Notes: generated by a model from the letters alone, not told the origin. 13,667 nucleotides of DNA from JBBQNY01 sp038255255 (GCA_038255255.1 JBBSLL010000050.1:1-13667); one strand, 5' to 3'. Counted from the first letter of the stretch, positions 1 through 7,455 are shown. Made by a program: numbers and translations.

Positions 1-1
1 C

Positions 2-520
2 ATCAGTGACACCGTCTCGATTCGCGAGCGTCCGGCCGACATTGAAGATCGAGCTGTACCCGGACACTGGGAAGGCGATCTTTTTTGCGGCAGCAGCAAC
101 AGCCAGATCGCCACGCTGGTTGAACGCAGCACCCGCTACGTCATGTTGGTCAAGGTCGAGCGCAAGGACACGCAGACAGTAGTTGATGCACTGATCCGCA
201 CTGCCCGCGAGCTACCGAACGAGTTGTACAAGTCACTGACCTGGGACCGCGGCAAGGAACTGGCAGACCATCGGCGCTTTACGCTCGCAACGGATATCCA
301 GGTCTACTTCTGCGATCCACAGAGCCCTTGGCAGCGCGGTTCCAACGAGAACACCAACGGTCTGCTGCGCCAGTACTTTCCGAAGGGCATCGACCTGTCC
401 GGGATCTCCCAAGCCAAGCTCGACGAGGTCGCCAGACGCTTGAACGAACGACCACGCAAAACGCTGGGCTTTGAAACCCCGATCGAGCGATATCGACAAG
501 CTGTTGCGTCGACCAGTTGA
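2..520 (+). CDS. IS30-family transposase, C-terminal part (5' end outside window)
   Basis: This is the DDE transposase of an IS30-type element, which catalyses cut-and-paste or circle-mediated transposition. The frame is open from base 2 to the TGA at 518-520 (172 residues seen). All three acidic catalytic residues of the family are visible in their usual settings: Asp in GHWEGDL (bases 77-79), Asp in TWDRGKE (245-247) and Glu in SNENTNGLLRQYFPKG (347-349). The last two are 33 residues apart, as expected for IS30 transposases. The C-terminal LNERPRKTLGFETPIE motif is also typical. An internal ATG at 143 would lose the first Asp and is not the real start. No frameshift or stop interrupts the visible part, so the visible catalytic region looks intact. 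Whether the whole gene is intact depends on sequence upstream of the window. Confidence 0.9.
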   Translation: MSDTVSIRERPADIEDRAVPGHWEGDLFCGSSNSQIATLVERSTRYVMLVKVERKDTQTVVDALIRTARELPNELYKSLTWDRGKELADHRRFTLATDIQVYFCDPQSPWQRGSNENTNGLLRQYFPKGIDLSGISQAKLDEVARRLNERPRKTLGFETPIERYRQAVASTS

Positions 521-527
521 AACCGCC
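502..527 (+). repeat. Putative right terminal inverted repeat of the IS30-family element
   Basis: The sequence tgttgcgtcgaccagttgaa and the following accgcc resemble IS30-family terminal repeats, which often run TGTTGCA... to ...GAA(A/T)CCGCC and overlap the end of the transposase gene. The partner repeat is outside the window, so this rests on resemblance and position only. The exact end could differ by several bases. Confidence 0.35.
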
Positions 528-577
528 GTGGGAAGCAGCCGTCGCGAGCCGCTGGTTCGACGTAAACTCTAATCTGC

Positions 578-1849
578 GTGAGCCACCTCGAACGCCCCCA
601 TGTAGTTATCGTCGGCGGCGGCTTCGCCGGCCTGTGGACCGCGCGCGCGTTGGCCGGCGATCCGGTGCGGATCACGCTGATCGACCGGCAGAACCACCAT
701 CTGTTCCAGCCTTTGCTTTACCAGGTGGCCACTGCTGGGTTGTCCGCGCCCGATATCGCTGCGCCGCTGCGGCACATTCTTCGCAGGCAGGCAAACGTGG
801 AAGTGCGCCTGGCCGAGGTGACGGACGTCGACGTCGTGGAACGCCGAGTGCGGCTCGGCACGGATGAATTCCTCGGTTTCGATTACCTGCTGCTCGCCAC
901 CGGCGCGACCCACGCCTACTTCGGCCACGAGGAGTGGGCGCAACACGCGCCGGGACTGAAGACGCTCGACGATGCGTTGCGCCTCCGACGGCAGCTGTTG
1001 CTTGCTTTCGAGCGCGCGGAGTCGGAAGCGGACGTCCAGCGTCGGGACGCGTGGCTAAGCTTCGCGATCGTCGGTGGAGGCCCGACTGGCGTGGAGCTCG
1101 CCGGCACGCTCGCCGAGATCGCCCGACATACCTTGAAACACGAGTTCCGCAACATCGATCCGTCGCAGGCGCGCATTCGCCTGATCGAAGCCGGTCCGCG
1201 CATCCTTCCGTCATTCCCCGCAGATCTTTCGATGGCGGCGCAGCGGCAGCTCGAGCGACTGGGAGTCGAAGTTTCCACCGGCTCGCCGGTCACCGACATC
1301 GATGAAATGGGCTACCGCGTCGGCGACGAGTTCGTTGCGTCCCACACCGTCGTCTGGGCTGCGGGAGTAGCTGCCTCGCCGCTCGCGCGTACGCTCGGTG
1401 TGCCGCTGGATCGCGCCGGGAAAGTCCGCGTGAGTCCCGACCTCAGCGTGCCTGGTCATCCGGACATTTTCGTCGCAGGCGATCTGGCTGCCTTCGAGCA
1501 AAATGGGAGCCCGGTGCCGGGCGTTGCACCGGCAGCCAAGCAGATGGGCCGCCATGTGGCACTGGCGATCAGGGCGCGAATGGCTTCGCGGCCTGAACCC
1601 GTATTCCAGTATCGGGACTACGGCAACCTCGCGACCATCGGACGCATGGCCGCCATCGTGCACGTGGGCCGACTGAAGTTGTCGGGACTGCTCGCGTGGT
1701 GGTTCTGGCTCGCGGCGCACGTGTTCTTCCTGATCGGATTCCGCAACCGCATCGTCGTATTGCTCAACTGGGCGTGGGCGTACTGGAGCTACCAGCGCGG
1801 CGCGCGCATCATCCTCGGCAGCGACGCGGATCGACTGCGGCAGGAGTAG
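578..1849 (+). CDS. ndh: Type II NADH:quinone oxidoreductase (NDH-2)
   Basis: This is a single-subunit, non-proton-pumping NADH dehydrogenase that passes electrons from NADH through FAD to quinone at the inner face of the cytoplasmic membrane. The 423-residue protein has the FAD Rossmann motif GGGFAG at residues 13-18. The family-typical stretch HLFQPLLYQVATAGLS is at about 41-56. The second, NADH-binding Rossmann motif GGGPTG is at 166-171, with Glu204 after its second strand, which favours NADH over NADPH. The FAD-contacting FVAGDLAA is at about 298-305. APAAKQMG, at about 318-324, matches the quinone-site region. A hydrophobic, tryptophan-rich segment at 370-405 is the probable membrane anchor. 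The GTG at 578 is the only start between the in-frame stop at 563-565 and the Rossmann motif; no clear Shine-Dalgarno precedes it. The gene follows directly on the IS30 right end. The symbol ndh is given by family; a distant homologue with another electron acceptor is possible but less likely. Confidence 0.93.
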   Translation: MSHLERPHVVIVGGGFAGLWTARALAGDPVRITLIDRQNHHLFQPLLYQVATAGLSAPDIAAPLRHILRRQANVEVRLAEVTDVDVVERRVRLGTDEFLGFDYLLLATGATHAYFGHEEWAQHAPGLKTLDDALRLRRQLLLAFERAESEADVQRRDAWLSFAIVGGGPTGVELAGTLAEIARHTLKHEFRNIDPSQARIRLIEAGPRILPSFPADLSMAAQRQLERLGVEVSTGSPVTDIDEMGYRVGDEFVASHTVVWAAGVAASPLARTLGVPLDRAGKVRVSPDLSVPGHPDIFVAGDLAAFEQNGSPVPGVAPAAKQMGRHVALAIRARMASRPEPVFQYRDYGNLATIGRMAAIVHVGRLKLSGLLAWWFWLAAHVFFLIGFRNRIVVLLNWAWAYWSYQRGARIILGSDADRLRQE

Positions 1850-2022
1850 CGCGTCCTTCTGCGAGTTCCCGTAGCGCTGGTTGCGCTGTCGGTGGCATCA
1901 CTGACGCGCAATTGATGGTGGACATCGAAAAGGCCTGCCTTGGCGCGGATGCGGGGAACCGTTACGGTGTCGAGCGTTCGGCTCGCATCGGGCTGGGCGT
2001 CCCTTTCTCCTGGATCCACCGC

Positions 2023-4134
2023 ATGACCATTCCCGTTCGCGCGCGCTGCGCGCTGGCATTCCTGCTTGCGTTCGTCGCGACGTCCACTTTCGGCTCCGAA
2101 CGTCGGCCGATCACCGCGCAGGACCTGTGGGCGTTCAAGCGCGTCGGTGCGCCGGCGATCTCGCCCGACGGGCGGCGTGCGGTGGTCAGCGTGCAGGAAT
2201 GGTCGATCGAAAAGAACAAGCCCACCGCGAGTCTGTGGGTTGCGGACATTGCGAGCGGACAGGTGCGCAGGCTGACGCGCGGCGAGAGCAGCGATTCGAA
2301 GCCGGCATGGAACCCCGACAATCACCGCATCGCGTTCGTCAGCCAGCGCGGGAGCGATGAGGCTGCTGCGCTCTACGTGATCAATACGGACGGCGGAGAG
2401 GCCGAGAAGATCGTCGCCATGCCGTACGCGGTAACCAATCCGCGCTGGCTGCCGGATGGGCAGGCGATTGTCTTCGGTACGGAGGTTATCCCCGAGCTCG
2501 GCGGGCGGCTGGACACCGCTTCGCTCGACGCCATGCGCAAGGCTGCCGCGCAACGCAAGTCATCCAAAGTGACTGCGATCGTCACGGAAGTTCAGCAGTA
2601 CCGCTGGTTCGATCGCAACATCACCGACAACCTCGCGAGCCGCCTCGTGCGGGTCGACGTGCGCAGTGGCGCGCTGACTGATCTCACGCCAGGTTACCCG
2701 CGCCGGTTCATGGCCAGTGGCGACGTCAACTTCGACGTCGCTCCGGACGGTCGCCACGTTGCCCTCGTGATCGACGGCACTCCGCCGCCCTTCGTGAAAG
2801 GTTCGAACTTCGACATCCACCTCGCCGCAACCGATGGCCGGGGCGCCATGAGAAATCTCACCAGCGACAACGCGTTCGTCGACGATATGCCGCGCTTCGC
2901 GCCGGATGGGAGATCGCTGCTCTTCGTGCGCCAGGCGCTGTCGCTGCCGGCGTTTGCCGGCGAGCCGCGGCGACTCTGGCGCCACAGCCTGGCCGACGGC
3001 CGCAACACGCGGATCGGCGACGGGATCGACCTCAATGTCGAGTCCATGCGCTTTTCCGAAGACGGCCGTAGTCTCTGGCTGGTCGCGGAGAAGGAAGGCC
3101 GGGTACCGCTGTTCAAGCTCGGCGCAGATGGCAAGGGTCTCTCCGAAGCCTTTGCGACGGCGACCAGTACGGGACTGGATGCTGCCCGCGGCCAGGTGGT
3201 CTTCCTCAACGAATCCATGTCGCGGCCAGCCGAGCTGTTCGTACTGGACGTTCGCAGCGGCAAGGCGAGGCAACTCACCCGCTTCAACGATGCGCTGGTC
3301 GCTTCACTCGATCTGGGCCGCGTGGAGTCGCACACGTTCAAGGGCGCGGATGGCGACACCGTGCAACTCTGGCTCACCTACCCACCGGGGTTCGATTCGG
3401 CACGCAAGTACCCACTCGTACAGATGCTGCACGGCGGCCCTGCCACCATGGTTCGAGATGCCTTCGGCTATCGCTGGAACTCCCACGTGTTCGCCACTCC
3501 GGGTTATCTCGTCAGCCAGGTCAATCGGCACGGATCAACCGGGTTCGGAGAAGCATTCGCGCGCAGCATCAATGGCGCTTGGGGCGAAAAGCCCACGGAG
3601 GACATCCTCAAGTCCAACGCGTATCTGTTCGGCGCCGTGCCTGCGATCGACCGGAACAACCTCGCGGCGGCCGGCGGCAGCTATGGCGGATATCTCGCCA
3701 CCTGGCTGCTGGGACATACCGATGTATTCAAGGCGTACGTCAATCATGCCGGGGTCAGCGACTTCGTGGGCCAATACGGGTCCGACGTCACCACCGGCCT
3801 GTTCAGCGCCGAGGTGATGGGCGGCGTGCCGTGGCAGGACGCCGACGCCATGCGCCGCAACAGCCCGATCACTTATGCGGACCGGTTCAATACGCCCATG
3901 CTGGTCCTGCACGGCGAGAAGGACTATCGCGTGCCCTATGGCCAGGGCATCGCGCTGTACGGGATTCTGCAGAACAAGGGTGTTCCCTCGCGCCTGGTCA
4001 TTTTCCCCGACGAGAACCACTGGATACTGACACCGCAGAACGCGATCTACTGGAACTACGAAGTGCAGAGCTGGCTCGCCCGCTACATCGGCGGCAAACC
4101 CATGTCGAAGCCGGAGTTCAAGGTGGCCCCTTGA
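2023..4134 (+). CDS. Secreted S9-family serine peptidase (prolyl oligopeptidase / acylaminoacyl-peptidase type)
   Basis: This is a 703-residue exported serine peptidase, probably an aminopeptidase or dipeptidyl peptidase acting on short peptides in the periplasm or outside the cell. The N-terminal 28 residues form a signal peptide (basic MTIPVRAR, hydrophobic ALAFLLAFVA, likely cleavage after TSTFG). Residues of about 40-440 hold beta-propeller repeats with ISPDGR, WNPDNHRIAF and FAPDGRSLLF motifs. The C-terminal alpha/beta-hydrolase domain has HGGP at 470-473 (oxyanion region) and the nucleophile motif GGSYGG with Ser553. The triad is completed by Asp634 in GEKDYRVP and His666 in DENHW. The reading frame stays open up to 1696, inside ndh, but the ATG at 2023 is chosen because the signal peptide starts there. 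The 173 bp after ndh show no clear terminator or promoter. The exact substrate class (S9A, B or C) cannot be fixed by eye; S9C looks closest. Confidence 0.92.
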   Translation: MTIPVRARCALAFLLAFVATSTFGSERRPITAQDLWAFKRVGAPAISPDGRRAVVSVQEWSIEKNKPTASLWVADIASGQVRRLTRGESSDSKPAWNPDNHRIAFVSQRGSDEAAALYVINTDGGEAEKIVAMPYAVTNPRWLPDGQAIVFGTEVIPELGGRLDTASLDAMRKAAAQRKSSKVTAIVTEVQQYRWFDRNITDNLASRLVRVDVRSGALTDLTPGYPRRFMASGDVNFDVAPDGRHVALVIDGTPPPFVKGSNFDIHLAATDGRGAMRNLTSDNAFVDDMPRFAPDGRSLLFVRQALSLPAFAGEPRRLWRHSLADGRNTRIGDGIDLNVESMRFSEDGRSLWLVAEKEGRVPLFKLGADGKGLSEAFATATSTGLDAARGQVVFLNESMSRPAELFVLDVRSGKARQLTRFNDALVASLDLGRVESHTFKGADGDTVQLWLTYPPGFDSARKYPLVQMLHGGPATMVRDAFGYRWNSHVFATPGYLVSQVNRHGSTGFGEAFARSINGAWGEKPTEDILKSNAYLFGAVPAIDRNNLAAAGGSYGGYLATWLLGHTDVFKAYVNHAGVSDFVGQYGSDVTTGLFSAEVMGGVPWQDADAMRRNSPITYADRFNTPMLVLHGEKDYRVPYGQGIALYGILQNKGVPSRLVIFPDENHWILTPQNAIYWNYEVQSWLARYIGGKPMSKPEFKVAP

Positions 4135-4226
4135 GCGCTGCAGGCCGTGTCTTTTTCAACCTTGTGGATGCCCAATCGCCGCACTCCGCGAGCCGGGCTC
4201 CCGATGGTCGATCGACGGCGGCCGCA

Positions 4227-4250
4227 CGTTGACCCGCATGGCGGTCAACG
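4227..4250. promoter_or_regulatory. 24-bp inverted repeat just upstream of xseB
   Basis: CGTTGACC (4227-4234) is followed by an 8-base spacer and its perfect complement GGTCAACG (4243-4250), ending 14 bases before the xseB start codon. A second, perfect 10-bp palindrome, GTCGATCGAC, lies at 4207-4216. No T-run follows the dyad, so it does not look like an intrinsic terminator for the upstream peptidase gene. TTGACC inside the left arm could serve as a -35 box, but no good -10 is present at the right distance. An operator-like binding site is one reading; chance is another. Confidence 0.4.
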
Positions 4251-4264
4251 ATTAACGTGACGGC

Positions 4265-4537
4265 ATGAGCAAAGCCGCCGCCCCTACTCCGCAAACCGAA
4301 CCAGAACGCTCGCCCATCGCGGACTTCGAGGCCTCGCTCGAAGAGCTCGAGCAGCTCGTCGCGAAGCTCGAGGAAGGCGAACAGCCCCTCGAACAATCGC
4401 TGCGCGACTTCGAGCGCGGCGTCGCGCTGTTCCGGCGCTGCGAGCAGGCGTTGCAGCAGGCCGAACTTCGCGTTCAGCAGTTGCTTGACCCAGCCGATCC
4501 CGCTTCGGCGCGACCGTTTGAACCAGACCCGACCTGA
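4265..4537 (+). CDS. xseB: Exodeoxyribonuclease VII small subunit
   Basis: This is the small subunit of exonuclease VII, which with several copies per XseA large subunit degrades single-stranded DNA in both directions during repair and recombination. The 90-residue product is of family length. Its core at residues 18-75 carries the diagnostic pattern: FEASLEELEQLVAKLEEGE (21-39), PLEQSLRDFERGVAL (41-55), then a second helix with CEQALQQAELRVQQL. This forms the usual helical hairpin. Residues 1-17 and 76-90 are proline-rich and poorly conserved in the family. The ATG at 4265 gives the only sensible N-terminus, with just a weak Shine-Dalgarno. The gene overlaps the start of ispA, which is the classic xseB-ispA arrangement. 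xseA is not in the window, which is normal for this group. Confidence 0.95.
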   Translation: MSKAAAPTPQTEPERSPIADFEASLEELEQLVAKLEEGEQPLEQSLRDFERGVALFRRCEQALQQAELRVQQLLDPADPASARPFEPDPT

Positions 4538-5417
4538 GCTGACCGAAGCGCTGCTGGCTTACGCGTCGCGTATCGAGTCAGTGCTCGACGCGCGCCTGCC
4601 GCCCGCTTCGCAGCAACCCGAAACGTTGCATCGCGCCATGCGCTACAGCGTACTGGGCGGCGGCAAGCGCCTGCGCCCGCTGTTGACGTACGCCAGCGGC
4701 GCGGCGCTAGGTGCATCGTTCGATTCGCTCGACTCCGCGGCGGCGGCAGTAGAGGTGATTCATGCCTATTCCCTCGTGCACGACGACCTCCCGGCAATGG
4801 ATGACGACGCCTTGCGCCGCGGCCAGCCGACCTGCCACGTGGCATTTGGCGAGGCCACCGCGATTCTTGCCGGGGACGCGCTGCAGGCTTTTGGTTTCGA
4901 ACTCATCGCGGCATGCGGACACACGGCGCCCGGGCAATGCGCCACGATGCTGGGATTGCTGGCGCAGGCTTGCGGCTCGGAAGGCATGGCAGGCGGCCAG
5001 GCCGTGGATCTCGATGCCGTAGGGCGGCAACTGACACTGCCGGAACTCGAGCGGATGCACACGCTCAAGACGGGTGCATTGATACGCGCGAGCGTGCTGC
5101 TCGGCGCAGCGGCGGCGAACTGCGAATCGACCCGCGTGCTCGACTGCCTGTCCCGCTACGGGCTCGCAGTGGGCCTCGCATTCCAGATACGCGACGACAT
5201 CCTGGACGTGGAAGGCGAAAGTGCGATTATCGGCAAGACCCGCGGCAAGGATGCTGCCGCGGCCAAACCAACCTACCCGGGGCTACTGGGTCTGGACGGA
5301 GCGCGACGCCATGCGGCCCTGCAGCGCGCGGACGCGCTCGACGCGCTCGCGGACTCGCGGATCGCTTCGGAGCCTCTCGCCGACCTCGCGCGCTATGCGG
5401 TCGATCGGGCCAGCTGA
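4518..5417 (+). CDS. ispA: Farnesyl diphosphate synthase (short-chain polyprenyl synthase)
   Basis: This cytoplasmic prenyltransferase condenses isopentenyl diphosphate with dimethylallyl and then geranyl diphosphate to give C15 farnesyl diphosphate, the precursor of quinone side chains and undecaprenyl phosphate. The GGGKRLRPLL motif is present. The first aspartate-rich motif DDLPAMDDD is at residues 89-97 and the second, DDILD, at 226-230, numbered from the TTG at 4518. The residues before the first motif (HAYSLVHDDL) match the E. coli enzyme and suggest the C15 product. The start is uncertain. TTG at 4518 gives 299 residues, the same as E. coli IspA, and a 20-bp overlap with xseB. TTG at 4485 would give 310 residues and a 53-bp overlap. 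Neither has a strong Shine-Dalgarno, so translation is probably coupled to xseB. No dxs follows, unlike in E. coli; instead a convergent gene ends 7 bp after the stop. Confidence 0.93.
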   Translation: MNQTRPELTEALLAYASRIESVLDARLPPASQQPETLHRAMRYSVLGGGKRLRPLLTYASGAALGASFDSLDSAAAAVEVIHAYSLVHDDLPAMDDDALRRGQPTCHVAFGEATAILAGDALQAFGFELIAACGHTAPGQCATMLGLLAQACGSEGMAGGQAVDLDAVGRQLTLPELERMHTLKTGALIRASVLLGAAAANCESTRVLDCLSRYGLAVGLAFQIRDDILDVEGESAIIGKTRGKDAAAAKPTYPGLLGLDGARRHAALQRADALDALADSRIASEPLADLARYAVDRAS

Positions 5418-5424
5418 CGCAGGA

Positions 5425-5814
5425 TCATTTGCGCTCGCAAGCGAAGCCCCCGGCTCTGAAGCGGCCGAGCAGTTCACCGGTCCGCAGCGCTTCCGCGCTG
5501 TCGCCACTGGTGAGCGTGGGCAAACGCTCCGCGCGCTCGAAAACCGTGCGGCGGTTCGTGCACTGAAAGAACGTGAGGTCATCGCGCGCGCCCAGCGCGT
5601 TGACCTGAAGTCGCAGCGTGTCTCGCAGGCGATCGCGCGCCGAATCGTCTCGTCGTTCCAGTCGCTCGAGAAGATCGAGGTCGGCAACGATGCGGCTGTT
5701 GGCGAGGCGGACTTCCTCCGTGTGCCACCGGTAGTTGTAATACCCGGCTGCCGCAAGCGCGCCGGCCAGGACACCCAGTGCGAGAAACAACCAGCTGTCT
5801 TTGGCAATAGTCAC
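5425..5814 (-). CDS. Small membrane-anchored protein of unknown function
   Basis: I do not recognise this 129-residue protein. It starts with a short N-terminus and one hydrophobic segment at about residues 8-25 (WLFLALGVLAGALAAAG), followed by a YYNYRW interface. A charged, helix-forming stretch at about 32-75, rich in Arg, Asp, Glu and Leu, may be a coiled coil. The C-terminal third contains two cysteines, Cys85 (FFQCTN) and Cys126 (GFACER), which could form a disulfide if this part is periplasmic. The GTG start at 5814 is supported by GGGAG seven bases upstream, and the codon use is like that of its neighbours. It ends 7 bp from the convergent ispA stop and lies 98 bp downstream of the TPR gene on the same strand. 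A frame on the opposite strand over this region is a shadow. Confidence 0.75.
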   Translation of the reverse strand: MTIAKDSWLFLALGVLAGALAAAGYYNYRWHTEEVRLANSRIVADLDLLERLERRDDSARDRLRDTLRLQVNALGARDDLTFFQCTNRRTVFERAERLPTLTSGDSAEALRTGELLGRFRAGGFACERK

Positions 5815-5821
5815 GTGTCTG

Positions 5822-5826
5822 CTCCC
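5822..5826 (-). promoter_or_regulatory. Shine-Dalgarno GGGAG supporting the GTG start at 5814
   Basis: Read on the - strand, GGGAG is followed by seven bases and then the GTG codon. It is one of the clearer ribosome-binding sites in the window. It argues that the small membrane protein gene is real and starts at this GTG. Confidence 0.6.
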
Positions 5827-5912
5827 GGGTCATGGACACAGGGAGGATCACACTGCCACTGCGTTCCTGCGTCGAGGACGAGTGAAACCGGTCGAACGCA
5901 TTCAGCCTGTGG

Positions 5913-6791
5913 CTAGAGCTTCGCGAGCTCCGGATCCACTTCCCGCGCGAGGCGCGCATCGAATTTCTTCGCCGCGAGCAAGGCGGTGCGGGCCTCGGGG
6001 CCGCGACCGAGACCTGCCAGGATCATGCCGCGTCGGTACGCGATGCCGGCGCGGCTGATCGTGAGCGGCAACGGGTTGATCGACGCGATCGCATCGAGAT
6101 GCACCAGGCCTTCCGCCAGCTTCTGTCCCGACAGCGCGGCGGTGCGAGCGAAGTGAAACCGGAGCGTGGGATCGTTCGGCAGTTTCGCGAGGCCAGCGTC
6201 GACTGCGGCGAAGGCCTGCGGGTATTTCTTCTGCGATGTGTAGCTGCCGATCAACGTGGAATGCATGCGCACATCGGTGGGCGCGAGCGTGACCGCACGC
6301 TCGTACTGGCGTTGGGCTGTCGCCGCATCCTTGGCCATCGCTGCCTTTAGCCCGAGCAACAGCGCATGCAGCGCCGGCGCGCGCTGCCGCGTCGCCTCGA
6401 TCACCGCGTCGCCTTTCGCCTTGTCGCCGCCCGCAAAGCCCGGTGCGCCGTAATAGAACTGCATCAACCCCACGTTGCCGTCGAGGTTCACAGGATCGAG
6501 CTCGACAGCCCGCCCGAACGCGTCGCGGCACCGCTTCGCGCGACCGAGGGCCTTGAGCTTGGAGCCTTGTTGCGCCTGCGCGCAGATCAGCGAGCCCTGG
6601 GTCGTCCATGCATCGGCGTCGCCTGGCGTTGCGCGCGTCGCCTTCTCGATCAACTCCACCGCGCCGTCGAGGTCGCCCGCGCGCGCCGCCTTCATCGCAG
6701 CCTCGGTTTGCGGGGTCCGGGCGAGCAACGCGCCCAGTGGGATGCTGCCCAGCAAAACGGTGAGCACCAGCTTGCGCGCAAGGTCGATCAT
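5913..6791 (-). CDS. Exported tetratricopeptide-repeat (TPR) protein
   Basis: This 292-residue protein has a hydrophobic N-terminus (residues 7-24, LVLTVLL...GALLA) that reads as a signal peptide or anchor, so the repeats should be periplasmic. TPR-like helix pairs can be seen at about 29-58 (AARAGDLDGAVELIEKA), 60-100 (ending AFGRAVELDP), 142-171 (YERAVTLAP) and 176-240 (QAFAAVDAGLAKLPNDP). Between them lies a motif around LMQFYYGAPGFAGGDKAKG (109-127). From memory, similar motifs occur in other bacterial TPR proteins of unknown function. TPR domains bind partner proteins; the partner here is not known. The ATG at 6791 is preceded by the palindrome GGAATATTCC, part of which (GGAA) may serve as ribosome-binding site. 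The next gene on the strand, the small membrane protein, starts 98 bp on and may be co-transcribed. Confidence 0.82.
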   Translation of the reverse strand: MIDLARKLVLTVLLGSIPLGALLARTPQTEAAMKAARAGDLDGAVELIEKATRATPGDADAWTTQGSLICAQAQQGSKLKALGRAKRCRDAFGRAVELDPVNLDGNVGLMQFYYGAPGFAGGDKAKGDAVIEATRQRAPALHALLLGLKAAMAKDAATAQRQYERAVTLAPTDVRMHSTLIGSYTSQKKYPQAFAAVDAGLAKLPNDPTLRFHFARTAALSGQKLAEGLVHLDAIASINPLPLTISRAGIAYRRGMILAGLGRGPEARTALLAAKKFDARLAREVDPELAKL

Positions 6792-6927
6792 GGAATATTC
6801 CGGTTGCGAGACGGACCGCAGACCCTGTCGGACAGTGGGAGTTCCCGCAGCGGCGCCGCGAGGCGCTATCGACGCTACGGGAATGGGTCGCGGCCCACCC
6901 CGGAAAACCGCGCACTAACCGTCAATT

Positions 6928-6943
6928 GCGCCCCGTAGGGCAC
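6928..6943 (-). terminator. Short hairpin after the DUF4870 gene
   Basis: On the - strand GTGCCC, loop TACG and GGGCGC form a 6-bp stem (one G-U pair) closed by a UNCG-type tetraloop, about 30 bases after the DUF4870 stop codon. No T-run follows, so it is at best a weak terminator or an RNA-stabilising hairpin. It is the only structure I noticed in the 183 bp between the DUF4870 and TPR genes; I found no convincing promoter there. Confidence 0.25.
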
Positions 6944-6974
6944 CTGCATCCGAAGCGGACTTCAAGCGGCGTGC

Positions 6975-7382
6975 TCAGAAAAGTCGCAGGGTGAAAGGAT
7001 ATCGATACGGCAGCCCTTCCTTGGCGCGCATCGCCGCAATGATCGTGCAGACGAACCAGGCGATGCCGATGACCACCGCTGCAGGAACGGTCAACAGCGC
7101 GCCGATGCCCAGCGTCAGGATCGTCAGACCGATCAGCAGCAGGGCCACGATCGCCATGGTCACGTTGAAGTTGAGCGATTCCTTGGCGTGCTGCGCGATG
7201 AATGTTGAATCGTCACGCTTGATCAGCCAGATCGCGAGCGCACCGACCGCCCCGCCGACGCCGAAAAACCAGCTCGTCAGCAAGGCGAGCACCAGCGCCG
7301 TGATATGGGAGGCCATCGCCCAGTTCCGTTCCTCGGCGCTCAGCGCAGGCGTGGGCAAGGTCGTGTCAAGGGTGTCGGTCAT
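6975..7382 (-). CDS. DUF4870 family membrane protein
   Basis: This is a 135-residue integral membrane protein of the DUF4870 (Tic20-like) family; its function is not established. The N-terminal 20 residues are polar. The motif ERNWAMASHITALV at about 18-31 and QHAKESLNFNVT at about 64-75 are the two family signatures. Hydrophobic segments are at about 26-38, 40-54, 76-93 and 95-117, giving probably four membrane spans. The C-terminus AKEGLPYRYPFTLRLF is also typical. The ATG start at 7382 gives family length, with a weak GGA ribosome-binding site. It follows pmbA on the same strand after 82 bp, but a strong hairpin at the pmbA stop suggests at least partial transcriptional separation. Confidence 0.88.
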   Translation of the reverse strand: MTDTLDTTLPTPALSAEERNWAMASHITALVLALLTSWFFGVGGAVGALAIWLIKRDDSTFIAQHAKESLNFNVTMAIVALLLIGLTILTLGIGALLTVPAAVVIGIAWFVCTIIAAMRAKEGLPYRYPFTLRLF

Positions 7383-7455
7383 TTCGCGGTGTCCAGGACA
7401 GGCGGGGATGACATGAGCTTACCGAAACCCCGCGTTCCCGCGAGTGCCATCAGTT

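Larger units (their letters stand above)
1..527 (+). mobile_element. Right end of an IS30-family insertion sequence, cut by window edge
   Basis: The first half-kilobase is the distal part of an IS30-family element: the C-terminal catalytic region of its transposase followed by a probable right terminal inverted repeat that overlaps the stop codon. The left end, the helix-turn-helix N-terminus and the left inverted repeat lie outside the window, so it cannot be judged whether the element is complete. The right boundary near 527 is inferred from the usual IS30 layout, in which the terminal repeat begins at or just before the transposase stop. The next gene starts about 50 bp later. Confidence 0.75.

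Noticed and set aside
1696..2022. N-terminal extension of the S9 peptidase frame into ndh
   Set aside because: The extension overlaps the ndh C-terminus and would bury the signal peptide that begins at the ATG at 2023.
4125..4156. Possible intrinsic terminator after the S9 peptidase (GGCC...GGCC followed by TTTTT at 4152-4156)
   Set aside because: The stem is only 4 bp with a 14-base loop, too weak to call, although the T-run is suggestive.
5221..5916. 231-codon + strand frame over the ispA end and the small membrane protein gene
   Set aside because: It overlaps the well-supported ispA 3' end in another frame and the - strand gene, which has a good ribosome-binding site and membrane segment. 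Its product has no motif.
6792..6801. Perfect palindrome GGAATATTCC immediately before the TPR gene start codon
   Set aside because: It is only 10 bp and overlaps the probable ribosome-binding site, so chance or translation needs explain it well enough.
5902..6915. 337-codon - strand frame over the TPR gene
   Set aside because: It is in a different frame from the TPR protein, is Arg-rich and shows no repeat or domain pattern; the 5913-6791 frame carries the TPR motifs and signal peptide.
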